From Bacteroidota bacterium (GTDB lineage Bacteria; Bacteroidota; Bacteroidia; B-17B0; Aurantibacillaceae), in assembly GCA_016711805.1 (NCBI GenBank), contig JADJSH010000003.1:124001-188000 (forward strand): DNA of 64,000 nucleotides. Direction: 5' to 3'. The notes beneath the pieces were generated by a model. The model worked only from the letters and a program-made list of their open reading frames with translations, made no database searches and had not been told where the DNA came from. Within the stretch, counting starts at the first letter, position 1, and each line of letters begins with the position of its first letter. The position numbers and the translations under genes are program-made. Positions 34,578 through 43,332 of this stretch are shown here, one piece after another.

Positions 34578-36302
34578 ATGAAAAAACTTTTTACTAAAAC
34601 TCACCTATTAGCGTCCTTACTTTTATGTACTACGCTTTTTTATGCTCAATCACCTTCCTTAGCTTGGGCTAAAAAAATAATTAAAACAAACGCTTCAAGC
34701 GCTGGTGGTGCTCAATCCATTGCGGTTGATACGCTAGGCAATGTGTACACCGCTGGTTACTTTTATGGCACTTGTAATATGGATCCAGCAGCCACTAATT
34801 ATACTTTAAGCTCTGGCACTCAAACGGGATATATTTTAAAACAAGATGCTTTAGGTAATTTATTATGGGCTCATAAAATAGATAATGATATAGACTTTAA
34901 TATTGCAAAAGTGGCTGTAGATAAACAAAACAATGTTTACGTAACGGGTTACTATCGTGGTGTTTCTGATTTAGATCCAGCGGCTGGTGTTTCTACCTTT
35001 ACAGCAAATGGTTTAGCAGATTGTTTTATCATCAAACTAAATGCCAGCGGCAATTTTATTTGGGCTAAATCGTTTGGCGGAAGTAGTTATGATGTTGGCG
35101 CAAACTTAGCTTTTGATAACTCAAACAACGTCTACATTTTTGGTTCATTTTATGACACCGTTGATTTTGATCCCGATTTAGGTGTTACAAACTTAACTTC
35201 AAACGGTGATTATGATATCTTTATCAGCAAGCTTGATGTTAATGGAAATTTTTTGTGGGCAAAATCTTTTGGTGGAAATTCTGCTGATGAAGGCAGAGGG
35301 ATACAAATTGATGCACAAGGCAATATTTATGTTAATGGTGCTTTTCAAGGAGGGGTTGATTTTGATCCAAGCGCTTCCACTTTATTTTTAAGTTCAAATG
35401 GTGCCACAGATATTTTTATGGCAAAATTGAATAATGCCGGAAATTTAGTATGGGCAAAAAGTATGGGAAGTAGCGCATATGATAACGGAACGGATTTAGT
35501 ATTAGATAAAAAGGCTACTAATATTTACTTAACTGGGCAATTTGAAAATACGGTTGATTTTGATCCCAATGCAGGAACTTTCAATTTAACCTCTGTTAGT
35601 AGTACCGATATTTACATCAATAAATTTGATACTGCTGGTAATTTTATTTGGGCAAAAAGTTTTGGTGGCACTGGATATGATAGAATAGATGGTATAAAAT
35701 TAGATTCTATTGAAAATATTTATGTTGCTGGTGGATATGATGGTGTAGCTGATTTTGATCCAAGTGCTGGAACCGCAAGTTTAACGGCGAACGGCGGAAT
35801 GGATTTGTATATTTCTAAACTAGATTCGAATGGCGTTTTTATGTATGTAAAAAGTTTTGGTGGCTCTGATTTTGATTTAATGAAATCTATTGACGTTGAT
35901 AAACACGGAAGCATTTACACAACGGGTCTATTCACTGGAACGGTTAACTTTGATCCTAATGGAACTTTTAATCTTAGTGCTTATAGTGCAACTGATTTTG
36001 ATGTTTTTATACAAAAACTAAATCAAAGCACTGTCACAAGTATTAATCAATTGGCTAATCATAAAAACAGTATTTCTGTGTTTCCAAATCCAAACAACGG
36101 AACACTAAATATTTCTATAGAAAATAAAAACTCTGATAAGATAAATGTTAGTGTTATAAATAATCTAGGAGAAGTTGTATTAGAATCTGTGTTTAATACA
36201 TCAACTCATAAATTAAATACCTCTGAATTAATAAGCGGTATATACTATGCGCGATTAGTAAAAAATGGAGAACAAGAAATTATAAAGTTTATCAAAGAAT
36301 AA
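34578..36302 (+). CDS. Secreted SBBP/beta-propeller-like repeat protein with T9SS type A sorting domain
   Basis: 574 residues with a signal peptide (MKKLFTKTHLLASLLLCTTLFYAQ). About eight to nine repeats of roughly 53 residues follow, each with a WAKSFGG..YD, D..NNVYV.G.F, VDFDP..G and DIFI.KLD pattern, typical of SBBP-type beta-propeller proteins. The C-terminal type A T9SS domain (VFPNPNNGTLNISIENKNSD to QEIIKFIKE) directs export. The acidic FDP-containing loops could bind Ca2+. It is an extracellular cargo of unknown ligand, monocistronic with its own terminator. Confidence 0.88.
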   Translation: MKKLFTKTHLLASLLLCTTLFYAQSPSLAWAKKIIKTNASSAGGAQSIAVDTLGNVYTAGYFYGTCNMDPAATNYTLSSGTQTGYILKQDALGNLLWAHKIDNDIDFNIAKVAVDKQNNVYVTGYYRGVSDLDPAAGVSTFTANGLADCFIIKLNASGNFIWAKSFGGSSYDVGANLAFDNSNNVYIFGSFYDTVDFDPDLGVTNLTSNGDYDIFISKLDVNGNFLWAKSFGGNSADEGRGIQIDAQGNIYVNGAFQGGVDFDPSASTLFLSSNGATDIFMAKLNNAGNLVWAKSMGSSAYDNGTDLVLDKKATNIYLTGQFENTVDFDPNAGTFNLTSVSSTDIYINKFDTAGNFIWAKSFGGTGYDRIDGIKLDSIENIYVAGGYDGVADFDPSAGTASLTANGGMDLYISKLDSNGVFMYVKSFGGSDFDLMKSIDVDKHGSIYTTGLFTGTVNFDPNGTFNLSAYSATDFDVFIQKLNQSTVTSINQLANHKNSISVFPNPNNGTLNISIENKNSDKINVSVINNLGEVVLESVFNTSTHKLNTSELISGIYYARLVKNGEQEIIKFIKE

Positions 36303-36316
36303 TATTATTTTACTTA

Positions 36317-36360
36317 TAAAAAAGCCGCCTTAAACAACAGGGCGGCTTTTTTTATTTTTT
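36317..36360. terminator. Rho-independent terminator
   Basis: Stem GCCGCC (36324-36329) and GGCGGC (36341-36346) with an A6 lead and T7 tail. It lies between the plus-strand propeller gene and the minus-strand 265-residue gene. Confidence 0.88.
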
Positions 36361-36450
36361 AACTTTAAAATTATAATCGGTATTATACCTTGCTTGCAAT
36401 CAAACAGAGATTGTACCTTCTCAACAGAAACATTCATCTAATGGATAAAA

Positions 36451-37248
36451 TCACAAATCTCCTTTTTCTCCATCAAGCCATCTTTCCATCATTACCCTTT
36501 CAGAAGCCGACTGATGTGTGCCGCCAGCTAAAATATCAAGAAATGTATCCCAAAGATTTTTTTCTTGTTTAAATTCTTTTTTAAAATTGATGAGGGCTTT
36601 ATAATAATCGTTTTGATATTCCACGGCTTCTTCATAGGTAAAATCCAATGGCACATTTTGAGCAATAATTTGGGTAATGGCATTCAATTCATCTGGCGTA
36701 TATCGTTCAATCATTTGCAACAATACTCTACATGTATCCACATGTGCAACCAAAGATTCTACTAAAGGAGCGGCAAGGGTCGCAAAATCTTTTTCCCATT
36801 GAGGATGAACTCTTTCAGGTAACACTTCTAATCCTTTATTTGTGGCCTCTCTATAATTGTTTCTTAATTCTGTCACATGATTAGCCAGTTGTTTCCAAAA
36901 TTCCATGTAACCCTCTTTCTCTTTATTTACTGTTTTTTCTTTTACCGAAGTCAGAGTAGCATTAATGCCTATTACCGCTTTATCAATTTCTGATATAAGT
37001 AATTTCCAAGCAGCTGATTCTTCCGGCGTGCTATTCGCTTCAATAATTAATAGAGCATTCAGATTCAGTTGATTTAGTTCAGTTTCGATTTCCAATAACT
37101 TGCTATAATCTTTTTCCAGCGTAGCAGCAAAATGTTTTATCGAAAGCAAAGCCCTCAATCCAGGATTATGGCTTTTAGTACTCTTCTTCAATTCTGCTAT
37201 TTCTTTATCCTTCTCATCTGCTGGGATTTGTTTTCCTAATTCTTCCAT
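36451..37248 (-). CDS. Hypothetical helical cytosolic protein
   Basis: 265 residues without a signal peptide or membrane span. The composition is helical, with heptad-like Leu/Glu/Lys patterns (KHFAATLEKDYSKLLEIETELNQLN and EFWKQLANHVTELRNNY). The C-terminal part is YEEAVEYQNDYYKALINFKKEFKQE. I recognise no family. It lies between a cargo gene and the terminator of the T9SS locus and appears to be its own transcription unit. Confidence 0.6.
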   Translation of the reverse strand: MEELGKQIPADEKDKEIAELKKSTKSHNPGLRALLSIKHFAATLEKDYSKLLEIETELNQLNLNALLIIEANSTPEESAAWKLLISEIDKAVIGINATLTSVKEKTVNKEKEGYMEFWKQLANHVTELRNNYREATNKGLEVLPERVHPQWEKDFATLAAPLVESLVAHVDTCRVLLQMIERYTPDELNAITQIIAQNVPLDFTYEEAVEYQNDYYKALINFKKEFKQEKNLWDTFLDILAGGTHQSASERVMMERWLDGEKGDL

Positions 37249-37400
37249 GCTTTCTCGTTTTTGTGATACTCTTTAAATACAAAGCAAAGGTTTGTATATG
37301 CCAATTATAAATGTTACACAATCATTTAAAAAATTTGCACCATTCACATTATTCGAATCTTAAAAAGCGAAAAGCATTGAACAATTTTTAATGAAAACAA

Positions 37401-37432
37401 AAAACCGCCCCATAAAATAGGGCGGTTTTTTT
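37401..37432. terminator. Terminator of the T9SS surface locus
   Basis: Stem CCGCCC (37405-37410) and GGGCGG (37420-37425) with A and T tracts on the two sides. On the minus strand it follows the OmpA/PD40 gene, the last of the block. Confidence 0.88.
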
Positions 37433-37452
37433 ACAATTAAACTTTTTAAAAA

Positions 37453-39669
37453 TTAAAACTTAGTAATCAAGAACTCTGTTCTACGATTCGCTTGGTGTTC
37501 ATCTTCTGAACAAGTTGATACAACTTTACCTTCGCAAGCACAACCATTGATGAGTTTGCTTTCACCATAACCCTTACCAACGATTCTGTTTTTAGCAACA
37601 CCTTTTGATACGATGTAAGCAGCCGATGATTTAGCACGCTTGTCGGATAATGACAAGTTGTACGCTTTTGATGAACGACAATCTGTATGCGAACCCAACT
37701 CAATGGTCATCGTTGGATTTTCTTGCATCACTTTCACGATTTTGTCTAGTTCTTTTGCAGCATCAGCACGGATGTTCCATTTAGCTAAATCAAAATAAAT
37801 AGGATTGATTTGGATGACCTTAGCAATATCTGCTCCAATTTCTAACTTCTGCATTGTTTCTTTTAAGTCGATAACAGTATTCATGTCTAAAGTAATCTCG
37901 TAGTTTTTCTCTACAGTAATGTATCCTTCTTTCTCATACTTAATGGTAAACTGTAATTTGTCTCCAGGTTTCTTGCCTTTAATAATATCCGTAAAAGTTC
38001 CTGTAGCATCTGTGGCGTATGTTTTTGGTAAGTTAGTAGCCTTATCAGTAAAGGTGGTTTTAACGCCATCTATTGGTGATGCTGTTTTAGCATCCGTTAC
38101 ATTACACATCAATTTGTATTTAGGGAACAAGCCAATATCTTTTCTATTATCGCCCACGACGAGTTTACCAACTGGCACTAAACGATCATAATACTTAACG
38201 CGCTCTTTGGCTCCTACAAAATATTCTTTGCTTGGGTCGTTAATAGGAAACATGTACTCCGCTTTTGCATTTACTTTAGCGGAATCAATCACCAATTTAT
38301 TGTTATCTAATAAATACACCCAAGCATTATTAATAATTTCTTTATTGCTTTCGTCAAACACAATACCACTTAAGGTGACACCCATTAAAGGTTCTTTGGA
38401 ACGGAAGAAATAAATATCATCTTTTCCTTTTCCACCTGTTCTATTAGAAGAGAAGTAACCTGTTTTTAAATCATTATTCAACGCAAAACCAAAGTCATCA
38501 AAGTTGGAGTTGATGGGATAACCTAAACTTTGTGGTTCAAAATAAGCATCCATTGCTGGTACGGTAAAATATAAATCTAAACCACCTAAGCCTGCTCTTC
38601 CATCCGTTGAGAAAAACAAGGTTCCATCTTCATGCACATAGGGGAACATTTCTCTTCCTTCGGTATTAATAGCTTGTCCTAAGTTCTCTGGTTTTTGCCA
38701 TTGTCCGTTTACATTTTCTGATACGTATAAATCGGTTTGCCCGTAACCTCCTGGCATATCCGATACAAAGTATAGTCGCTTCCCATCTTTAGTTACAGTG
38801 GCGTGTCCTACAGAATAATCGTTTGAGTTAAAGGGAAAGTTTTCCGGCTTTGATAATTTACCTTCAGCGTCTTTCGTTAAGATGTAGAGTTTTAAATTAA
38901 TTACGTTTACGGCTACCCCTTTTATCTTTTTAACGATGATATTACTCTTAGTTAAATAAACCGTTTTTTCATCGGCTGATAAAGATGCTGGTCCATCATG
39001 GTAAGTACTAGAAATCGTTTTTGCCATGGGCACAGTCGATTCAAACTTTAAAGAATCTTTTTTGTTGGAAGTGTACATGTCGATAAAATAACTATCGTCC
39101 CATGCAAAGGTTTTGTTTCTGGCAGCGGTGTTTCTTCTATTAGAGGCAAATAAGACAGCTTGATTTTTATTGAAGAACACAGGAGAAAATTCTGCATTCT
39201 CTGTATTAATCGCTTCCACGTTGGTGACTTTATAAGCCGCTGAATCTTCTTTTAATTGTTTAACGTAGTTCTTGTTTTTAGAGTGGTTCTTTGTGATCAG
39301 ATTGTCTTTACGTTTTTGTTCGATTAAGCTTAATGCGTTTTCTGCTTCGGTGTATTTTTGATTGTACTTTAAGCATTGTAAATAGTTAATCAAATCTGCT
39401 TCGGTAGTGGTGGATGCAAATTTGGCTTGTAAGTTTTTATAGGCTTCTTCTGCTTTTACAAAGTCATAGATCTTAAAATAAGAGATAGCCAAGCGACGCA
39501 TGTTTTCTTCGGTAGGTGTATCTGTTTTTACTAAGCTCTTATAATAATCAGCAGCAGCTAAATACGACAATTCATTATACAATTGATCTGCCTTCTTTTG
39601 AAACAGGGATTGAGCGTGGATACTACTTAATGAAAATAATAGAGTTATTGCTAAAATAAGTTTCTTCAT
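37453..39669 (-). CDS. OmpA-family protein with TPR and PD40 repeats
   Basis: 738 residues with a signal peptide (MKKLILAITLLFSLSSIHAQ). Helical TPR-like hairpins occupy about 20-130. PD40/TolB-type beta-propeller repeats run from about 150 to 430 (VLFASNRRNTAARN, LYFVSDMPGGYGQTDLY, LFFSTDGRAGLGGLDLY). Two beta-sandwich segments (about 435-610) precede a C-terminal OmpA domain (NPIYFDLAKWNIRADAAKELDKI, IELGSHTDCRSS, NRRTEFLI). This is the architecture commonly found beside PorP/SprF genes in Bacteroidota; it probably links the outer-membrane machinery to peptidoglycan. It lies 47 bp after the PorP/SprF gene, as the last gene of the block. Confidence 0.92.
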   Translation of the reverse strand: MKKLILAITLLFSLSSIHAQSLFQKKADQLYNELSYLAAADYYKSLVKTDTPTEENMRRLAISYFKIYDFVKAEEAYKNLQAKFASTTTEADLINYLQCLKYNQKYTEAENALSLIEQKRKDNLITKNHSKNKNYVKQLKEDSAAYKVTNVEAINTENAEFSPVFFNKNQAVLFASNRRNTAARNKTFAWDDSYFIDMYTSNKKDSLKFESTVPMAKTISSTYHDGPASLSADEKTVYLTKSNIIVKKIKGVAVNVINLKLYILTKDAEGKLSKPENFPFNSNDYSVGHATVTKDGKRLYFVSDMPGGYGQTDLYVSENVNGQWQKPENLGQAINTEGREMFPYVHEDGTLFFSTDGRAGLGGLDLYFTVPAMDAYFEPQSLGYPINSNFDDFGFALNNDLKTGYFSSNRTGGKGKDDIYFFRSKEPLMGVTLSGIVFDESNKEIINNAWVYLLDNNKLVIDSAKVNAKAEYMFPINDPSKEYFVGAKERVKYYDRLVPVGKLVVGDNRKDIGLFPKYKLMCNVTDAKTASPIDGVKTTFTDKATNLPKTYATDATGTFTDIIKGKKPGDKLQFTIKYEKEGYITVEKNYEITLDMNTVIDLKETMQKLEIGADIAKVIQINPIYFDLAKWNIRADAAKELDKIVKVMQENPTMTIELGSHTDCRSSKAYNLSLSDKRAKSSAAYIVSKGVAKNRIVGKGYGESKLINGCACEGKVVSTCSEDEHQANRRTEFLITKF

Positions 39670-39716
39670 AAATATAAATTATAGTTCGGTCGTAAGTTTT
39701 TTATCTTTTTTATCTC

Positions 39717-40646
39717 TTAAAAATAGCGTGGCGATTTAAATCCTTTGGCTTTACTTCTTAAATCGTAGCTAATCATAATTTCATGAGAGCCTACACTAAA
39801 TTTTTGTAAAGAGGTTAATTGATAATCGTAAGCGTAGCCAATTCTTAAATTCTGACTAATGTTGTACATGATGTTTAAACCTGTTGCTGCTTTATGACGA
39901 TACATCGCTCCTATCCATAATTTTTCATAAAACAAAAACGATAAGTTTCCTTCAATTGATAAAGGTGCATTGTTTACATATTTCACAATAAAGGATGGAC
40001 GCATATTAATCGCTGGATTTAATTTAACAACAATGCCTCCAAAAGCATAGTAGTGATTCTCTTGTAAAGCGGATTGATCTGCAGCTAAATTTATTTTGTT
40101 TTTTACTAAGCGTGGTGTGGAGATTCCGATGTAATGTCTCTTGCCGTAATAGTATAAGCCTGCACCAATGTTAAACAAATTCTTTTTGTATTGAAATCCT
40201 TCTAAGTATATTTCATCGGTATTGTCGTTGATTCTTAGGTTAGAAAAGTCTTGTCTGAAAAAATCAACGCCTGCTTTTACACCAAAAGCTAAACGGTTGT
40301 TTTTCTTATTCACTTTAATGCTATAGGCTAAATCTGCATACACGCCTGTGTTTTTAGTCACACCTAATTGGTCATTCAACACAGTTAAACCAATACCAAT
40401 GTTTTCGGTTTTTAATGGCGAGTGAATAGACAATACTTGCGTTTTAGGAGCACCTTTTAAGTTCGTCCACTGGTCACGCACCGTTCCTGTTACCTGTATC
40501 GCTTCCTGACTTCCTGCATAGGCTGGGTTCAATAACACAGGATTAAAGAAATACATACTGTGCTGTGTTTCTTGTTGGGCAAACGCAACTGTGCTAAACG
40601 CTAGTAAAGCAAAAAACAGGTTTGTAAATTTTAAATTCTTAATCAT
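39717..40646 (-). CDS. PorP/SprF-family T9SS outer-membrane protein
   Basis: 309 residues: signal peptide (LFFALLAFSTVAFAQ) and a beta-barrel with the family hallmarks ETQHSMYFFNPVLLNPAYAGSQ near the N-terminus, RDQWTNLKGAPKTQVLSIH and repeated amphipathic strands ending in IMISYDLR. Proteins of this family are needed for export or surface attachment of type B T9SS cargo; SprF does this for the gliding adhesin SprB in Flavobacterium. Its place directly after two giant type B cargo genes argues for the same role here. Confidence 0.93.
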   Translation of the reverse strand: MIKNLKFTNLFFALLAFSTVAFAQQETQHSMYFFNPVLLNPAYAGSQEAIQVTGTVRDQWTNLKGAPKTQVLSIHSPLKTENIGIGLTVLNDQLGVTKNTGVYADLAYSIKVNKKNNRLAFGVKAGVDFFRQDFSNLRINDNTDEIYLEGFQYKKNLFNIGAGLYYYGKRHYIGISTPRLVKNKINLAADQSALQENHYYAFGGIVVKLNPAINMRPSFIVKYVNNAPLSIEGNLSFLFYEKLWIGAMYRHKAATGLNIMYNISQNLRIGYAYDYQLTSLQKFSVGSHEIMISYDLRSKAKGFKSPRYF

Positions 40647-40684
40647 AGTCTTATGTTTAAATATAATTTTTTCTTCCCTAATTA

Positions 40685-41917
40685 TTAATATTGTAATACT
40701 AAAATTCCGTTATACGTTTCTGTTTTTTGGTCTCCGTATTCTAAGACAACATAATACGTTCCTGATGGTAATTTAGATTTTCCTACTTGATCTCCTGTGT
40801 TCGCAAAACCTTCGAACTCATTTAAGTAACCATCCTTCTCGTATACCAAGTTACCCCATCTGTTGAAGATTTTTAGTTTATTGTTTGGATAGTTCTCGAT
40901 GTTCTTAATCACAAAACCATCATTCTTGCCATCGCCATTTGGTGTAAAGATTTCCGGTACTTCTGTGATACATTCTTGTGCATCAATTGCACCTATCGTT
41001 CTGTTGACACAGCCATTTTGGTCAGTAGCCGTTACGGTGTAGCTTCCTGCTGTGGCTTGCGTTAATGGGTTCACATTTAAGTTTGGTCCCGTTGATGTGT
41101 TTGAGCCATTCGTCCAATTGTATGTGTATGTTGCGTTTGGTCCTGCTACATCTAATTGCGCTGTAGTATTTACACAAGCTGATGTAATTGAGTTGACTAA
41201 AGCTACGGTTGGTAGGGCGTTTACTGTTAGTGTATTTGCTGCCGTGTTAGTGCATGTTCCAATGCCTGCAATCACATTTACCGTGTAAGTTCCTGCTGCG
41301 CTCGTGATAGTAGACGGTACCGTTAATGGATTGGTATTCGTAATTGATTGTCCGTTAATGTTCCAGTCATACGTCACACCTGTTTGTGGGGTGTTGATGC
41401 TGATGGTGCCGTTTTCATTCTGACAGATCGATAAATCACTTAAATCAAAGTTGGCATTTGGTGTATCTATAATATCTAAAGTCGTCGTTGCTTGTAACGA
41501 CACACATCCATTAACATCTGTTGCTACTACTATATAGGTATAAGTTCCTGTTGTTAATGTGCTTGCTGGGAACGTAATGCTTCCTTGATTTTGGTTCGTG
41601 TTATCTACTCCATTACCTATTGTCCAAGTATAATTTGTAATGACCGTTGTTCCTGTAGTTGCTGCATTTAAATTAACCGTGCCACTTGTACAGGTGGTGT
41701 TTGGATTAGCACTTGCTGTGATGTTCGGCAATTGATTAACCGTTACATCTGCTGTTGTTATAGTAGAGGTACAACCTGTTACCGTATTAGTACCTGTTAT
41801 CGTATACGTTGTGTTGGTTTGTTGGCGATACACTTGTTGTATTTGTAGTAGCTCCTGTTGGTTGCCAGTTGTAGGTATCTGCTCCTGTTGCTGATAAAGT
41901 AACTGCTGTTCCTGCAC
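40685..41917 (-). CDS. Copy A fragment 5: last modules and type B T9SS sorting domain
   Basis: The true frame begins near 41,820 with NTTYTITGTNTVTG; the first 32 or so residues (Gln-rich) are out of frame. It holds about three modules and the CHU_C-type C-terminus (LKIFNRWGNLVYEKDGYLNEFEG), which would be needed for export. Confidence 0.65.
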   Translation of the reverse strand: MQEQQLLYQQQEQIPTTGNQQELLQIQQVYRQQTNTTYTITGTNTVTGCTSTITTADVTVNQLPNITASANPNTTCTSGTVNLNAATTGTTVITNYTWTIGNGVDNTNQNQGSITFPASTLTTGTYTYIVVATDVNGCVSLQATTTLDIIDTPNANFDLSDLSICQNENGTISINTPQTGVTYDWNINGQSITNTNPLTVPSTITSAAGTYTVNVIAGIGTCTNTAANTLTVNALPTVALVNSITSACVNTTAQLDVAGPNATYTYNWTNGSNTSTGPNLNVNPLTQATAGSYTVTATDQNGCVNRTIGAIDAQECITEVPEIFTPNGDGKNDGFVIKNIENYPNNKLKIFNRWGNLVYEKDGYLNEFEGFANTGDQVGKSKLPSGTYYVVLEYGDQKTETYNGILVLQY

Positions 41918-42380
41918 ATGTCGTTGTATTGGTGGTTAGCACTTGTGGTAATGCATTTACATTAATTGTAATCGTTTCTGTGGTAGTTGCACAACCTGAT
42001 GCATCTCCTACTATTGTATAAGTTGTTTGTGCCGTTGGGCTTAGGGTTATCATTCCTGTTGTGGTTTGACTTGGGTTCGTTACTGTATAACTAGTAGCGC
42101 CTGTTAACGTTAACGTTGTTGTATTCCCTTCGCAGATTGTCGTTGCTGATGCTGCCACATTTAAGGTTGGTGTTGGCGTTACATTTACTGTTACGTTCGT
42201 AATGTTTGAACAGCCTGTTAAAGTATTCGTTCCTGATACACTGTACGTCGTTGTTGTTGCTGGTGTTACAGTTATTGTAGATGTGTTTTCTGTCGTACTC
42301 CATGTATACGTATCTGCTCCAGTGATTGATAACGTTACTGTCTGATCTGGAACAGATGGCAGTATTACTTGATGTGGCAT
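41787..42380 (-). CDS. Copy A fragment 4
   Basis: Modules between the frameshifts at 42,347 and 41,820 (TVTLSITGADTYTWSTTENT onward). The first 11 and last 5 or so residues are out of frame. Confidence 0.5.
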   Translation of the reverse strand: MPHQVILPSVPDQTVTLSITGADTYTWSTTENTSTITVTPATTTTYSVSGTNTLTGCSNITNVTVNVTPTPTLNVAASATTICEGNTTTLTLTGATSYTVTNPSQTTTGMITLSPTAQTTYTIVGDASGCATTTETITINVNALPQVLTTNTTTCAGTAVTLSATGADTYNWQPTGATTNTTSVSPTNQHNVYDNRY

Positions 42381-43332
42381 TTAAGGTTGGTACATTGGCA
42401 TCTGCTGTAATCGTTACGGTTTCTGTTGCTGATACACATCCACTAACTGTATTAGTCACTTGTACTGTAAATACACCGCTACCATTAGCTACCGGATTAT
42501 TAATCGTTGTATTGTTTAAGCTTCCTGTTGCTGGTGCTGTCCATACATAATTTACATCTGGATCAGCACTACTCGTTGCTAATAATGTTGCTGTTGGATT
42601 AGCGCAAGTCGTTGTTAAACTACTTGGTGTTAAAGTCATCGTTGGACTAACGGTATTGGTTGCAACGTTTACGGTACCTGTTCCAGTACATCCGTTTATA
42701 TTATCGGTGATAGTTACGGTATAAGTTCCTCCTACATTTACTCCTGGGTTTGCGGTTGTTCCATTAGTAATTGTTCCTGGTCCAGACCATGCATAACCAT
42801 AATTAGTACCAGTTGGTGTAGCCGATACTGTTATGCTTGTTGTTGAACAGGTAATTGTATTTGAACTGTTTGCCGTTGTTACTGGGTTATTTGTATTGGT
42901 TGGTACAGCTACATTAAATACAGACTGACAGTTAGATACTGTATTAGTAATCGTTACACTATACGTTCCTGCTACTGTTGCTGTGGTGCTTGCTGTATTA
43001 TTTGTGCCTGCTATTCCTGGACCTGTCCAAGTATAAGATACTGGATCCGTATTGCTTAAGGTTACTCCTATAGCTACTACACTGTTTGTACAAGTAATGG
43101 AGTTTGTTATAGCGTTTACAGTTGCTTGCGGTACATCAGTTGATGAACTTACTGCGACTGTTGATGTGCTTGTACATCCTGATGTTGGATGTGTTACCAC
43201 TAAGGTATAAGTGCCTGGTGCGCCCACCGTGGTTGTAAATGATGTTGGCGATACTACGCCTCCTAACCAATTAGCTGTTGATCCTAATGGTGTTCCTGCT
43301 CCTGTTAAAGTAACTGAGCTTACACCACACAC
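42091..43332 (-). CDS. Copy A fragment 3
   Basis: In frame from about 43,325 (CGVSSVTLTGAGTPLG) to 42,347. It covers about four modules nearly identical to copy B; the residues after AICS are an out-of-frame tail (HWSRYVYMEYDRK). Confidence 0.55.
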   Translation of the reverse strand: MCGVSSVTLTGAGTPLGSTANWLGGVVSPTSFTTTVGAPGTYTLVVTHPTSGCTSTSTVAVSSSTDVPQATVNAITNSITCTNSVVAIGVTLSNTDPVSYTWTGPGIAGTNNTASTTATVAGTYSVTITNTVSNCQSVFNVAVPTNTNNPVTTANSSNTITCSTTSITVSATPTGTNYGYAWSGPGTITNGTTANPGVNVGGTYTVTITDNINGCTGTGTVNVATNTVSPTMTLTPSSLTTTCANPTATLLATSSADPDVNYVWTAPATGSLNNTTINNPVANGSGVFTVQVTNTVSGCVSATETVTITADANVPTLNATSSNTAICSRSDSNVINHWSRYVYMEYDRKHIYNNCNTSNNNDVQCIRNEYFNRLFKHYERNSKCNANTNLKCGSISNDNLRREYNNVNVNRRY

